From the NCBI GenBank assembly GCA_965215855.1, contig CBDCER010000002.1:434001-498000 (forward strand): 64,000 nt of DNA. The letters are read 5' to 3'. The stretch's first letter is position 1; each line of letters opens with the position of its first letter. The stretch comes from J027 sp965215855. Its GTDB lineage: Bacteria > Chloroflexota > Anaerolineae > Aggregatilineales > J027. Made by a program: the position numbers and the translations under genes. Below, one piece after another: positions 8,300 through 16,670 of the stretch. The notes below the pieces were generated by a model. The model saw only the letters and a list, made by a program, of their open reading frames with translations. It was not told the DNA's origin and did no database searches.

Positions 8300-8857
8300 A
8301 TGTTTCAGTCGATTGATGAAGTCATTGCATATTTCCAGCAAAAATACCAGGAGACCGGAAACAAATACATCCGCGTAACTGTTCCTGGCGCATCTTCTCT
8401 AGAGATACATGACCTGGAAACGGAATTAGGTGTGCAAATCCCACCATCTTTAAAATACGTCCTCCAAAAAGTCGAATGGTCAGATAACTTTACAAACCTA
8501 TATTTTGCTGATACTCACACCTGGAGACACCAGAAGCAAATGAATGAACTTTGGGGCTGGCCTGGAGTCAAAGAAACCGGCTACTGGGAGGCTGGTAGCT
8601 CAGATGGCTATTTTGTCTTCGTGAAGTCTGACACAGGTGAAGTGTTCGTCCAAGAGGTAGGGTACAGAATCAGATTCAAGTATGCAGATAACTTTGAGCA
8701 ATTCGTGTGCATTGCTGCTTCGATTGTTACCCATGAGTGGCCGGATTCAGAACAAGACGTTGATATTGCATTGGCAGCGTTTGAGGAGTTCATCAAGATT
8801 CATAGCATTTCAGGCCCACACAACCTCTGGCGTGATTTGGCAATGGGGTGGGCATAA
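8300..8857 (+). CDS. SUKH (SMI1/KNR4)-like protein
   Basis: 185 residues, preceded by an AGGAGTA ribosome site. The pattern LETELGVQIPPSLKYVL, then a WSDNF/LYFAD segment and GDGYFVF-like SSDGYFVFV, resembles the SUKH superfamily, widely used as immunity proteins against polymorphic and contact-dependent toxins. It lies 25 bp after the PIN toxin on the same strand and may be co-transcribed. No separate secreted toxin is visible nearby, so an immunity role is only inferred. Confidence 0.55.
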   Translation: MFQSIDEVIAYFQQKYQETGNKYIRVTVPGASSLEIHDLETELGVQIPPSLKYVLQKVEWSDNFTNLYFADTHTWRHQKQMNELWGWPGVKETGYWEAGSSDGYFVFVKSDTGEVFVQEVGYRIRFKYADNFEQFVCIAASIVTHEWPDSEQDVDIALAAFEEFIKIHSISGPHNLWRDLAMGWA

Positions 8858-9046
8858 ACTTAAACAGCTTCCGGTTTCTGCTCACCTAACCACTGTACTT
8901 TGAAACCCCGTAGCATCCCATTGCACCATTACCACGATTCCAAAACCAATTTTTCGCACACCAAACATCCACTTTAGAGCCAATCAATGCGCTATTCACC
9001 GTTTTCGCCTACAATTAATAACACTGAGGCGAATTCGAGAGTATAC

Positions 9047-10441
9047 ATGACCCAACAACTCCCTAAACATCAAGCGGTCCGGCGCGTATTGTGGCAAATC
9101 CTCATCCTCAATTGGCTAGTGGCTGCCAGCAAAATCACGGTTGGCGTCTTCACCGGAACCATCTCCATTGTGGCAGATGGCATCCATAGCACAGTAGATG
9201 GCGCGTCGAACGTCGTCGGCCTCATCGCTCAACGCATCGCCAGCCAGCCGCCGGACGAGGATCATCCCTACGGCCACGAACGCTTTGAAACGCTGGCAAC
9301 GCTGGCGATTGGCGGCCTGCTACTCCTGACGGCTTGGGAAGTGCTGAAAGTCGCCGTTGAGCGCCTATTCTCCGGCGATGCTCCCGACATCGGCCCACTG
9401 CAATTCGCCGTATTGATTGCCACGCTGGTCATCAACCTGTTTGTAGCGACCTACGAACGCCGTGCCGCCCATCGCCTGAACTCCGACCTGTTGGCTGCCG
9501 ATGCCGACCATACTGCCTCGGATGTATGGGTCACAATCTCAGTAATCATCAGCCTGATCGCGGTGGAATTGGGGCTGGCCTGGATGGATGCTGCTGCCGG
9601 GTTGGCGATTGTGGGGCTGATCGTGTTTGTCGCCTGGGGCATTGTGCGCCGCACCAGTCCGGTTTTGGTAGATGCCGCGCCGATTCCGCCCCACGACATC
9701 GCCCAGGTAGTAGATGGCACGCCGGGTGTCGAGAAAGTGTTGCGTGCCCGCAGCCGGGGAACCCAGGATGCTGTGCATGTCGATCTAGACGTGCAAGTCG
9801 CACCTGTTATCAGCGCCGAACTCGCCCACAGCATCGCCGATACTGTCCGCGAACGGATTCAGGCTTCATTCCCACATATCAGCGAAGTTCATATCCAAAT
9901 CGCGCCCGACGCCACCAACCCATCCGACTATCTGACCGCCGCCCGTGCTGCTGCTGATCTGCTAGGACTCAGTGTGCATGAGATCATTGGCGTCACCACG
10001 CCCAATGGCAAGATTCTTGAAATGCACGTTGAAGTTCCAGCGGGAATGACTCTTAGCGCAGCCCACGATCAAATTGAGACGTTGGAAGCACGCCTCCTTG
10101 AGCAACCGGACATCATAGAAGTCGTTACCCATATCGAACCCGCTGCCATGGGAAGTGCCCTGCCTGCCGACACACCCGAAGCGGCGCGACTGCATGATGA
10201 AGCCCTGGCCCAACTTAATGAGCATTTTCCGCAAAACAACTGGCATCATTCTTGCATTCGCCGGGATCGTTATGGTTATGCCTTCACCACGCATTGCCAT
10301 TTGCCGGGCGACATCAGCATCGAAACCGCCCACCAGATCGCCGAAGAAGCCGAACTGCATCTGCGCTCTAACTTCCCGCAACTGCATCGCGTCACTATCC
10401 ACACCGAACCGGCTGAAGAGCGCCACACGCCAGCCCCATAA
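9047..10441 (+). CDS. cation diffusion facilitator with three C-terminal dimerisation-like modules
   Basis: Metal/proton antiporter of the CDF family, exporting Zn, Fe, Mn or similar ions from the cytoplasm. The membrane part has the two metal-binding motifs (ADGIHSTVDGASN in TM2 and DADHTASDVWVT in TM5) and HPYGHERFE. Instead of one cytoplasmic ZT-dimer domain there appear to be three modules in tandem: VEKVLRARSRG to VHIQIAP, a second from HEIIGVTTPNGKILEMHVEV to VTHIEP, and a third from WHHSCIRRDRYGYAF to VTIHTEP. The start at 9047 follows CGAGAG; an ATG at 8987 would add 20 residues. Length 464. Confidence 0.87.
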   Translation: MTQQLPKHQAVRRVLWQILILNWLVAASKITVGVFTGTISIVADGIHSTVDGASNVVGLIAQRIASQPPDEDHPYGHERFETLATLAIGGLLLLTAWEVLKVAVERLFSGDAPDIGPLQFAVLIATLVINLFVATYERRAAHRLNSDLLAADADHTASDVWVTISVIISLIAVELGLAWMDAAAGLAIVGLIVFVAWGIVRRTSPVLVDAAPIPPHDIAQVVDGTPGVEKVLRARSRGTQDAVHVDLDVQVAPVISAELAHSIADTVRERIQASFPHISEVHIQIAPDATNPSDYLTAARAAADLLGLSVHEIIGVTTPNGKILEMHVEVPAGMTLSAAHDQIETLEARLLEQPDIIEVVTHIEPAAMGSALPADTPEAARLHDEALAQLNEHFPQNNWHHSCIRRDRYGYAFTTHCHLPGDISIETAHQIAEEAELHLRSNFPQLHRVTIHTEPAEERHTPAP

Positions 10442-10448
10442 ACGAATA

Positions 10449-10469
10449 GAGGCCCCATCTCGGAGCCTC
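10449..10469. terminator. possible hairpin between convergent genes
   Basis: GAGGC at 10449-10453 pairs with GCCTC at 10465-10469, with two further G-C pairs inside. It sits in the 59-bp gap between the CDF gene and the Agl23-like gene. No T-run follows on either strand, so it is a weak terminator candidate. Confidence 0.25.
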
Positions 10470-10500
10470 CTATCAACCTCAAATTCATCCTGGCATGAGA

Positions 10501-13500
10501 TCAACCACCGCCCGGCCTGAATACATCTGGGGTCTCGCCAGCATATTCACAGATCAGCCAGACATTATCCCGCTTCACCAATGGAAATCCACTGTAGCCT
10601 TCCGCCCGCGCCTGCCGTTCCTGGGCCGTACCGGGTTGGTAGATGATGATGCCACCCCACTCCACCGTCGCTGTGTCGTTCTGGATAAGTGCGTAAACTT
10701 CCAGCGGACTGATGTCGCCTCCCATAAACCCGGAAGCATCATAGCTGCGGAACATCACCTCGCCCAATGGGAAACCTTCTTGCGCCTGATCTTCCTCGCA
10801 GAATAATGATTTGTACAGTTCATAATCGCCCGTCGTCAAAGCCTGCCAATATGCACGTCCCACCGTCTCCACAGCAGTCTGGTCGGTGATACTATCTGTC
10901 ACCGTACCTGCTACACCGTCGCCATAAGTCGGATCGGGAACCGGCGCGAGTCGTCCACTGATGCCCAGTGGTGGGAAGACCACAATACGCGAAGTTCCTG
11001 CATCCGCCACAAACACCTGTCCATCGCTGCCAAATGCCAGACCGCCGACCACTTCAACCCCCAGTGGATTACCCGCATTTTCTTCACGATAGACCAGCGG
11101 CGCATTAAACGCAAGAACCGCCGTACCACGAATATCATAGGCCACAACACGCGGCCCATGATTGCCGTCGGCGGCATTCATATCCGATACCAGAATGAGC
11201 GTACCATCTGGCGAAATGGTCAGATAGGGGCGATGCGCTGAACTGCGTGTGCCTGCCCACATATTGACGTCCCAGCCCGCCAAATAGCGCCCGTCACGAT
11301 TGAAGACCGATACTTGTTGATTCCAGGTCTCGGCGACATACACCTCACCCGAAATAGGATGCACGGCAATACCCACCGGCTCGGCATCATTCTGCAAACC
11401 CTGGCCGTCAGTGGCAATATCGCGTACAAACTGCCATTGGCGATTGTAAACCCGAACTCGGTGGCCGCCAGTATCGACCACATAGATATTACCTTCTCGA
11501 TCCACTGCAATATCTCGCGGCGCAAACATCGAATATGGCAAATCATCGGTTGGTATACCATATTGGCCAAAACTATGGATAAATTCGCCTTCGGGGCTGA
11601 AAACCACCACACGATAGTTCCAGGTATCGGCCACATAAACATTCCCGTCCGCCGGGCTGACGGCCACGCCCCAGGGCTGATTGAGCAGGCCGCCTTCGCC
11701 AATTTGGCGAACCACTGTGCCATCGGGGCGGAAGACTACTATGCGGCTGTTGCCCGTATCGGCCACGTACAGATTGCCAGTTTCATCCGTTGCCAATCCA
11801 CGCGGATTCAGCAATGTGCCAGAACCAAAGGACTGCATGGCGTTGATTTCGCTCTGTACCTGGTCTTCAGGATCGGGGATCAAACGCTCGGACACGGTTT
11901 GTCCATCCAGCCCTGCATCCCAAACCTGTACAGCAAAATCCTTGCGTACATACATGAACAAATCATCTGATACCGGCCAGCGTTCGATGTTAAATTGATC
12001 GTCACCCACGCATTCATTCACAATACGCTGTACACATGCCGAGTCGAGCGTGCGTTCTTCGATTGGTAATTCTGCCTGATCTGCCGAATAACAGGCATTG
12101 GTCTGGCGCTCGATACACAAGGCTTGGGCATAGCGATCATAATCCCGTGACCACCAGATGTCCCACATACCCTTACGATAGAAGCTGGCTGCTGGATTCT
12201 CACTATCTGGCTCGAAAACGTTCATGACACGCTCGTGCGTCAGGTTGAAATATTCCTGCATGGGCCACCACAGTCGGATCATATCGAAGCGATAATAGTC
12301 GCTACCCAGAATGCGATCCATCTCAGACCGTTTGTTGCCGCCCACAATGACAACCAATGCGCCCTCAATCTGCCCCACCTGGTCGGCCACATTATCGCTC
12401 GTGCCCCAAACATACCGCTTGTTGTCATAATCACGCAGATACCACAGCATCGGCCAGCTTGATTTATCATCGTAAACGACGTGAATATTCAACCCTTCAG
12501 CACTATGATCCGCCAGGTAATCCAGACGATCCAACACATCTTTGACCGCCGGGCCTGCGTGAGCATAGACACCGAATTCGGTAGGGTAGTCGTAGTTGAT
12601 ATAAGAGAACATCCACGCCGCCCGCATTGTGAGGATCCCCAACAAAATAACTGCGCTGGTGATAAACAAACGGCGTGACTGGTCGAAGCCAAGTCCCACG
12701 CCCAACTTAAGCATAAAATAGCCCGTGATGATAACCGCGAAGAAGGCCGCCATCCACTTGCCAGTGGCATCCAATTCAGCCTGGGTACGCCCCTGGAATG
12801 GCAAATCAACACCCGTCATATACGGCAAAAGCATCTGCACCAACGCGATGAAAAAGACTGGCAACACAAACAACAACAATACCCAGCCATAGTCCTGAAT
12901 ACTGCGCCAGCGAATTTTCTCCACCACACGCCCCACATACCAACCCCCAACGAAAATCAATGGCAGGGTTAGGTGCGTGGTTAACCAGGGCATTTTCTCC
13001 CCGGCAATACTGAGTGCCACCAGGATCATCACTGCCCAATAGCCAAACAATTGCAAGAATGGGATGCCGCCTAAATATTCGGGATTATCCCCTCGCCGCA
13101 GGGCCATCTCCCGTTCGTGGTCATAGGGCTGTGCCCAGAAAGGCAACCGCCGCTCTCGATACCCCCATCCCTTTGATACAAACGAATCCATGCCACCATA
13201 CTCGGCATTAGCGACGGCTTCACCATCGCCACTGCCCTCATCCAACGAACTACCGATGAGAGGTAACGCAACCGGCATAGATGGCGTAAGCTCTCCGTCA
13301 TGAGGTGCAGATGTAGTCACCGCTTCAACATGCTCGCCCGATGACGATTGAACCGCATAGGCCGATTCGTCAATGATCTCCTCTTGTCGATAACTAGCCA
13401 ACCGCGCCTTATCTTCACGTACACGGCGCTGGCGGTGTTCAAATACCCACGACAACCCAGCCAGTCCGGCAATACCTGATAACAAAAACGGCAAAAATTC

Positions 13501-15408
13501 ATAAACTGGCAATTGCACCAACAGATAATAGTATTGGGGCTGGCTGCCGCGCCGCACATCCTGTTGCTCCAACCAATAGCCCAACGACCCAATGATACCG
13601 GTTCCCACACCATTGCCGTTGGTAAAGAACGTGGTGAAGAAGACCAAAAACAGCCCGCCAAAGGCCGCAATCGCAACCGGCCACACCCGCCAGTTCCAGG
13701 CCAATCCCACCGCCAAACTAATCATAAGAAATGGTACGCTTGTTATCATCGCGGCCCGTATCGTATCTGGAGGCAACGGAGCCTGGTCCAATGTATACCC
13801 CGCCCAAAATAGCGGGAAGGCCGCCAACCAGGGCACAACCAGGGTTCCCATCACAATCAAAACATCGAAAATCGGCTGTCGATTCAGAAATCCCCACCAA
13901 CTCGTCAGCAAACGTGTCGCCAGCACGAATAGAACAACCAATCCGCCGACCATCCACGAGATATAGATATAGGTGTTGTCATAATCAGTCGTGGTAACTT
14001 CGGTCTCGGCAGTGGGATCAATAGCGACGGGCTGATCCAACAATCCCTCATCGTCTGGATGACTGTGACGCTCCACAAATACCAACACGCCTGTTGCCAG
14101 AATCGCCACCAACAACACCACCGCAATGTCCTGCCAGGGTGTGCGTTTCAAAACACCAATCAAGACCACCGTCAGTGCCAACAACCCCAGTGGTATCGCC
14201 ATCCATTGAATGAAATGCACCAACGCCGTCTCGTCAATTTGCTGATCAACAATCTGGCCTTGCATCACAATATCAACAAAGATCGTGTCTGGTGGAATGA
14301 TGCTGAGAATACTGGCAATCCACAGCGAAACAACGCCACCCAAAACCGTCCCGGCAGTCACAAGCATCAAAGCCGAACGTGGGTTCCGCAGTCCATTGGC
14401 GAACATTGACGCCGTCCCATGTTCGGAATTGCCACCAGCTATAAACGTGCGGATAAATCCAATGCTCTCAAAGGCTCCAAAAAAGAGTGCAATAAATATG
14501 GCCTGAAAGACACGTTTCGAGATGTTGTCAGGCAACAGGCCAGGATCGGTAACATAAAATGTATTGAATAAATCGCCGAGGAAGAAGCCCAGTGCCACCG
14601 ACACCACAAACACCAGTCCATGCCCGATCACGAGCAGCCACAACGCAGGCCGCGTGATCAAATATTCTGGCACAGTAATGCCATTATCCTCTTCAGTCGC
14701 GCCGCGTTTGACTTTGCCGAAGCCCTGAATATCCTGCGCCATTCGCAACAACCAGAACAACGACAAAAAGCTACCAAAAATAGCGATGTAGATGAACGCC
14801 ACTTCTTTCGAGGCCATCAGCAACGACATCGCGCCGCCGAAAACCGCAACCCAGACAGGGCGGCGTGCTTGTTCGCCATCTACATATTGCAACAGTGCAT
14901 ACACCATCACCAGCGCAAAGAAAATAGATGGAATATCGTGGCGAATATAGCGGCTGTAGTACAACAACATCGGCGACATCAGCAGACCAGCCGCGACAAA
15001 CAACGCCCCAGCACGTCCCAACCACCGCCGGAACAAAATCGGGAACATGACAATCGCCACACCCAAAATCGCTGGATAGATGCGGGCACTGAAATCGTTG
15101 GGACCAAAAAGAAAATAGAAAAATGCCGTCGCGTGGAACAACAATGGCCCATGCATCAAGGGGGTGTGATCAAAACGCCCAGAATCGTAAAGTTCCCAAG
15201 AATAATAGGTGTGCAGGCTTTCATCGTGGCTCATCACCCGTGCGCCCAGATCCCAAAACCGGGTCAGAATCGCCGCCACCAAAATAGCGATGTAAGCGAT
15301 AGTCTCCCAGTCCAAAGTATAAACGCGCACCAACGCCTGATCTAAAGGAGATTGCCGGGTACTGGTTTGATCTCGCACTGCTTCTCGTGTTGCTTCTCGT
15401 ACTGCCAT
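10501..15408 (-). CDS. Agl23-like (TIGR03663-type) giant membrane protein with C-terminal NHL propeller
   Basis: 1635 residues. The N-terminal region is GT39/PMT-like: MSHDESLHTYYSWELYD with the acidic pair in the first loop, and HTPLMHGPLLFHAT. This is typical of the flippase-activity-associated Agl23 family of haloarchaea and Chloroflexota. Many TM helices follow to about residue 1000. From about 1195 to 1475 comes a six-bladed NHL-type propeller with repeated NPRGLATDETGNLYVADT-like blades (VADTGNSRIVVF, VADTWNYRVVVF, VVDTGGHRVRVY, VAETWNQQVSVF). The last 130 residues (AYWQALTTGDYELYKSLF to VWLICEYAG) look NTF2-like. It is the last gene of the run. The probable role is transfer or movement of lipid-linked sugars at the membrane. 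AGAAGG precedes the start. Confidence 0.8.
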   Translation of the reverse strand: MAVREATREAVRDQTSTRQSPLDQALVRVYTLDWETIAYIAILVAAILTRFWDLGARVMSHDESLHTYYSWELYDSGRFDHTPLMHGPLLFHATAFFYFLFGPNDFSARIYPAILGVAIVMFPILFRRWLGRAGALFVAAGLLMSPMLLYYSRYIRHDIPSIFFALVMVYALLQYVDGEQARRPVWVAVFGGAMSLLMASKEVAFIYIAIFGSFLSLFWLLRMAQDIQGFGKVKRGATEEDNGITVPEYLITRPALWLLVIGHGLVFVVSVALGFFLGDLFNTFYVTDPGLLPDNISKRVFQAIFIALFFGAFESIGFIRTFIAGGNSEHGTASMFANGLRNPRSALMLVTAGTVLGGVVSLWIASILSIIPPDTIFVDIVMQGQIVDQQIDETALVHFIQWMAIPLGLLALTVVLIGVLKRTPWQDIAVVLLVAILATGVLVFVERHSHPDDEGLLDQPVAIDPTAETEVTTTDYDNTYIYISWMVGGLVVLFVLATRLLTSWWGFLNRQPIFDVLIVMGTLVVPWLAAFPLFWAGYTLDQAPLPPDTIRAAMITSVPFLMISLAVGLAWNWRVWPVAIAAFGGLFLVFFTTFFTNGNGVGTGIIGSLGYWLEQQDVRRGSQPQYYYLLVQLPVYEFLPFLLSGIAGLAGLSWVFEHRQRRVREDKARLASYRQEEIIDESAYAVQSSSGEHVEAVTTSAPHDGELTPSMPVALPLIGSSLDEGSGDGEAVANAEYGGMDSFVSKGWGYRERRLPFWAQPYDHEREMALRRGDNPEYLGGIPFLQLFGYWAVMILVALSIAGEKMPWLTTHLTLPLIFVGGWYVGRVVEKIRWRSIQDYGWVLLLFVLPVFFIALVQMLLPYMTGVDLPFQGRTQAELDATGKWMAAFFAVIITGYFMLKLGVGLGFDQSRRLFITSAVILLGILTMRAAWMFSYINYDYPTEFGVYAHAGPAVKDVLDRLDYLADHSAEGLNIHVVYDDKSSWPMLWYLRDYDNKRYVWGTSDNVADQVGQIEGALVVIVGGNKRSEMDRILGSDYYRFDMIRLWWPMQEYFNLTHERVMNVFEPDSENPAASFYRKGMWDIWWSRDYDRYAQALCIERQTNACYSADQAELPIEERTLDSACVQRIVNECVGDDQFNIERWPVSDDLFMYVRKDFAVQVWDAGLDGQTVSERLIPDPEDQVQSEINAMQSFGSGTLLNPRGLATDETGNLYVADTGNSRIVVFRPDGTVVRQIGEGGLLNQPWGVAVSPADGNVYVADTWNYRVVVFSPEGEFIHSFGQYGIPTDDLPYSMFAPRDIAVDREGNIYVVDTGGHRVRVYNRQWQFVRDIATDGQGLQNDAEPVGIAVHPISGEVYVAETWNQQVSVFNRDGRYLAGWDVNMWAGTRSSAHRPYLTISPDGTLILVSDMNAADGNHGPRVVAYDIRGTAVLAFNAPLVYREENAGNPLGVEVVGGLAFGSDGQVFVADAGTSRIVVFPPLGISGRLAPVPDPTYGDGVAGTVTDSITDQTAVETVGRAYWQALTTGDYELYKSLFCEEDQAQEGFPLGEVMFRSYDASGFMGGDISPLEVYALIQNDTATVEWGGIIIYQPGTAQERQARAEGYSGFPLVKRDNVWLICEYAGETPDVFRPGGG

Positions 15409-15450
15409 AAGTGCCTTCTGGTTGGTTGTCTCTAATTGTCCACGCAGGAC

Positions 15451-16041
15451 TTACTTTTTGCTGACGGCTTGCAGACTAGGTAATAGTGTTGCCCCTGGCA
15501 TTGGCACAGGGCTGGCCGACCATGAAATTGTTACCACTGCGCCACGTTTTATAGACAAGTCTGATAATAAATCAGGCTCGTCGCCCACATCCAGCAACAA
15601 ATGACTATAATCGGGTTCATCAGTCACAATGACACGGCCCAAACGTAATTCCTCAAGTTGTGATGACTGTGTGGCGGTATTCTGCGGGACATTATGCGAC
15701 CAATTTGTCACTGCGTCAACGGAGGTGCTGTGCAAGAATAACGGAATCAGCACCAAAAGCGCCATAACACCACACACCACCACGCCGGTTCGCAAGATGT
15801 CCCAGCGAAAGCGCGGCGTGGTCGTTTGTTCCAAGATAGATGGCAACAATGTATCCAGATTTGGAGGCGTCGATTGCCCAAACAGCGGCATCTCCAGGCG
15901 GAGTTGGCGCTGCATCTGTTGAATATCGGCTAATTCACGTTGCCAGCGTGGTGAATCTTGCAGGCGACGAGCCACCCGCAAACGGTGTTCTGGTGTTAAT
16001 GTGCCCTCCAGATAAGCCAACAGTTGCTCCCTGGTATTCAC
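15451..16041 (-). CDS. anti-sigma factor, single-pass membrane protein
   Basis: 196 residues. The N-terminal 50 residues (YLEGTLTPEHRLRVARRLQDSP) resemble the helical anti-sigma domain but without the His-Cys-Cys zinc motif. One TM helix (about 85-105, VVVCGVMALLVLIPLFL) is followed by an extracytoplasmic domain of about 90 residues rich in beta pattern. It starts with GTG immediately after the sigma stop codon (TAA-GTG), with AAGGAGG well placed inside the sigma gene, so the two are translationally coupled. It should hold the adjacent ECF sigma inactive until an envelope signal is sensed. Confidence 0.75.
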   Translation of the reverse strand: MNTREQLLAYLEGTLTPEHRLRVARRLQDSPRWQRELADIQQMQRQLRLEMPLFGQSTPPNLDTLLPSILEQTTTPRFRWDILRTGVVVCGVMALLVLIPLFLHSTSVDAVTNWSHNVPQNTATQSSQLEELRLGRVIVTDEPDYSHLLLDVGDEPDLLSDLSIKRGAVVTISWSASPVPMPGATLLPSLQAVSKK

Positions 16042-16644
16042 TTAGCCAAACGCCTCCTTCAACAACGATTTAACGCCAGCTTCATCCATCACGTTTCGTA
16101 AAGCCTGATGAGCCAATCGCACCCGTGACTCGGCAGTCTTGGGCGGAATGTTCAAAATATCGCCCATTTCTCGATAGGTCAATCCCTGGCCGTACCGCAG
16201 TGCCACCGCCTCCCGCAACCGTGCCGAAAGTGTCTTCAAGCCATCGGCCAACATTCGGTTAGCATCACTTCGCATACTGGCGAGTTCAGGGTTTTCGCTG
16301 TGCGGGCTAGCAGGTTCCACACCTTTCGCCAACAGGTCACTCAGCGCCACCATCGGCAACAACTTACGCCGCCGGGCATTCCGACATCGACTGATCGTGA
16401 TGGTATAGAGCCAGGTACGGAAAGCGCCGCGCTGAGGGTCATATTTCTCCAGACTGCGAAACACATAAACAAAGACCTCTTGCACGACATCTTCCGCGTC
16501 CTGCTGATGCAACAAAACGCTATAGGCCAGCCGGTAGACATCGGGCGCATGACGCTCATAAAGCGTTGTATACGCCGTCTGATCCCCGCGCAAGCAGCGT
16601 TTCACCAATAATAGGAGTTCTGTCTCTTCTTTGTATGTACTCAT
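16042..16644 (-). CDS. ECF-type RNA polymerase sigma factor
   Basis: 200 residues. Region 2 is near residues 22-90 (YERHAPDVYRLAYSVLLHQQ, DAEDVVQEVFVYVF, FRTWLYTITISRCRN). Region 4 is near 135-190 (LSARLREAVALRYGQGLTYREM, then a helix-turn-helix with PPKTAESRVRLAHQAL). No region 3, as expected of ECF sigmas. Its position inside a run of glycosyltransferase-type genes suggests it controls that run or a related envelope regulon. The ribosome site ahead of the ATG is poor. Confidence 0.9.
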   Translation of the reverse strand: MSTYKEETELLLLVKRCLRGDQTAYTTLYERHAPDVYRLAYSVLLHQQDAEDVVQEVFVYVFRSLEKYDPQRGAFRTWLYTITISRCRNARRRKLLPMVALSDLLAKGVEPASPHSENPELASMRSDANRMLADGLKTLSARLREAVALRYGQGLTYREMGDILNIPPKTAESRVRLAHQALRNVMDEAGVKSLLKEAFG

Positions 16645-16670
16645 ATCTTTTATTTACACACTCTGGCCGT

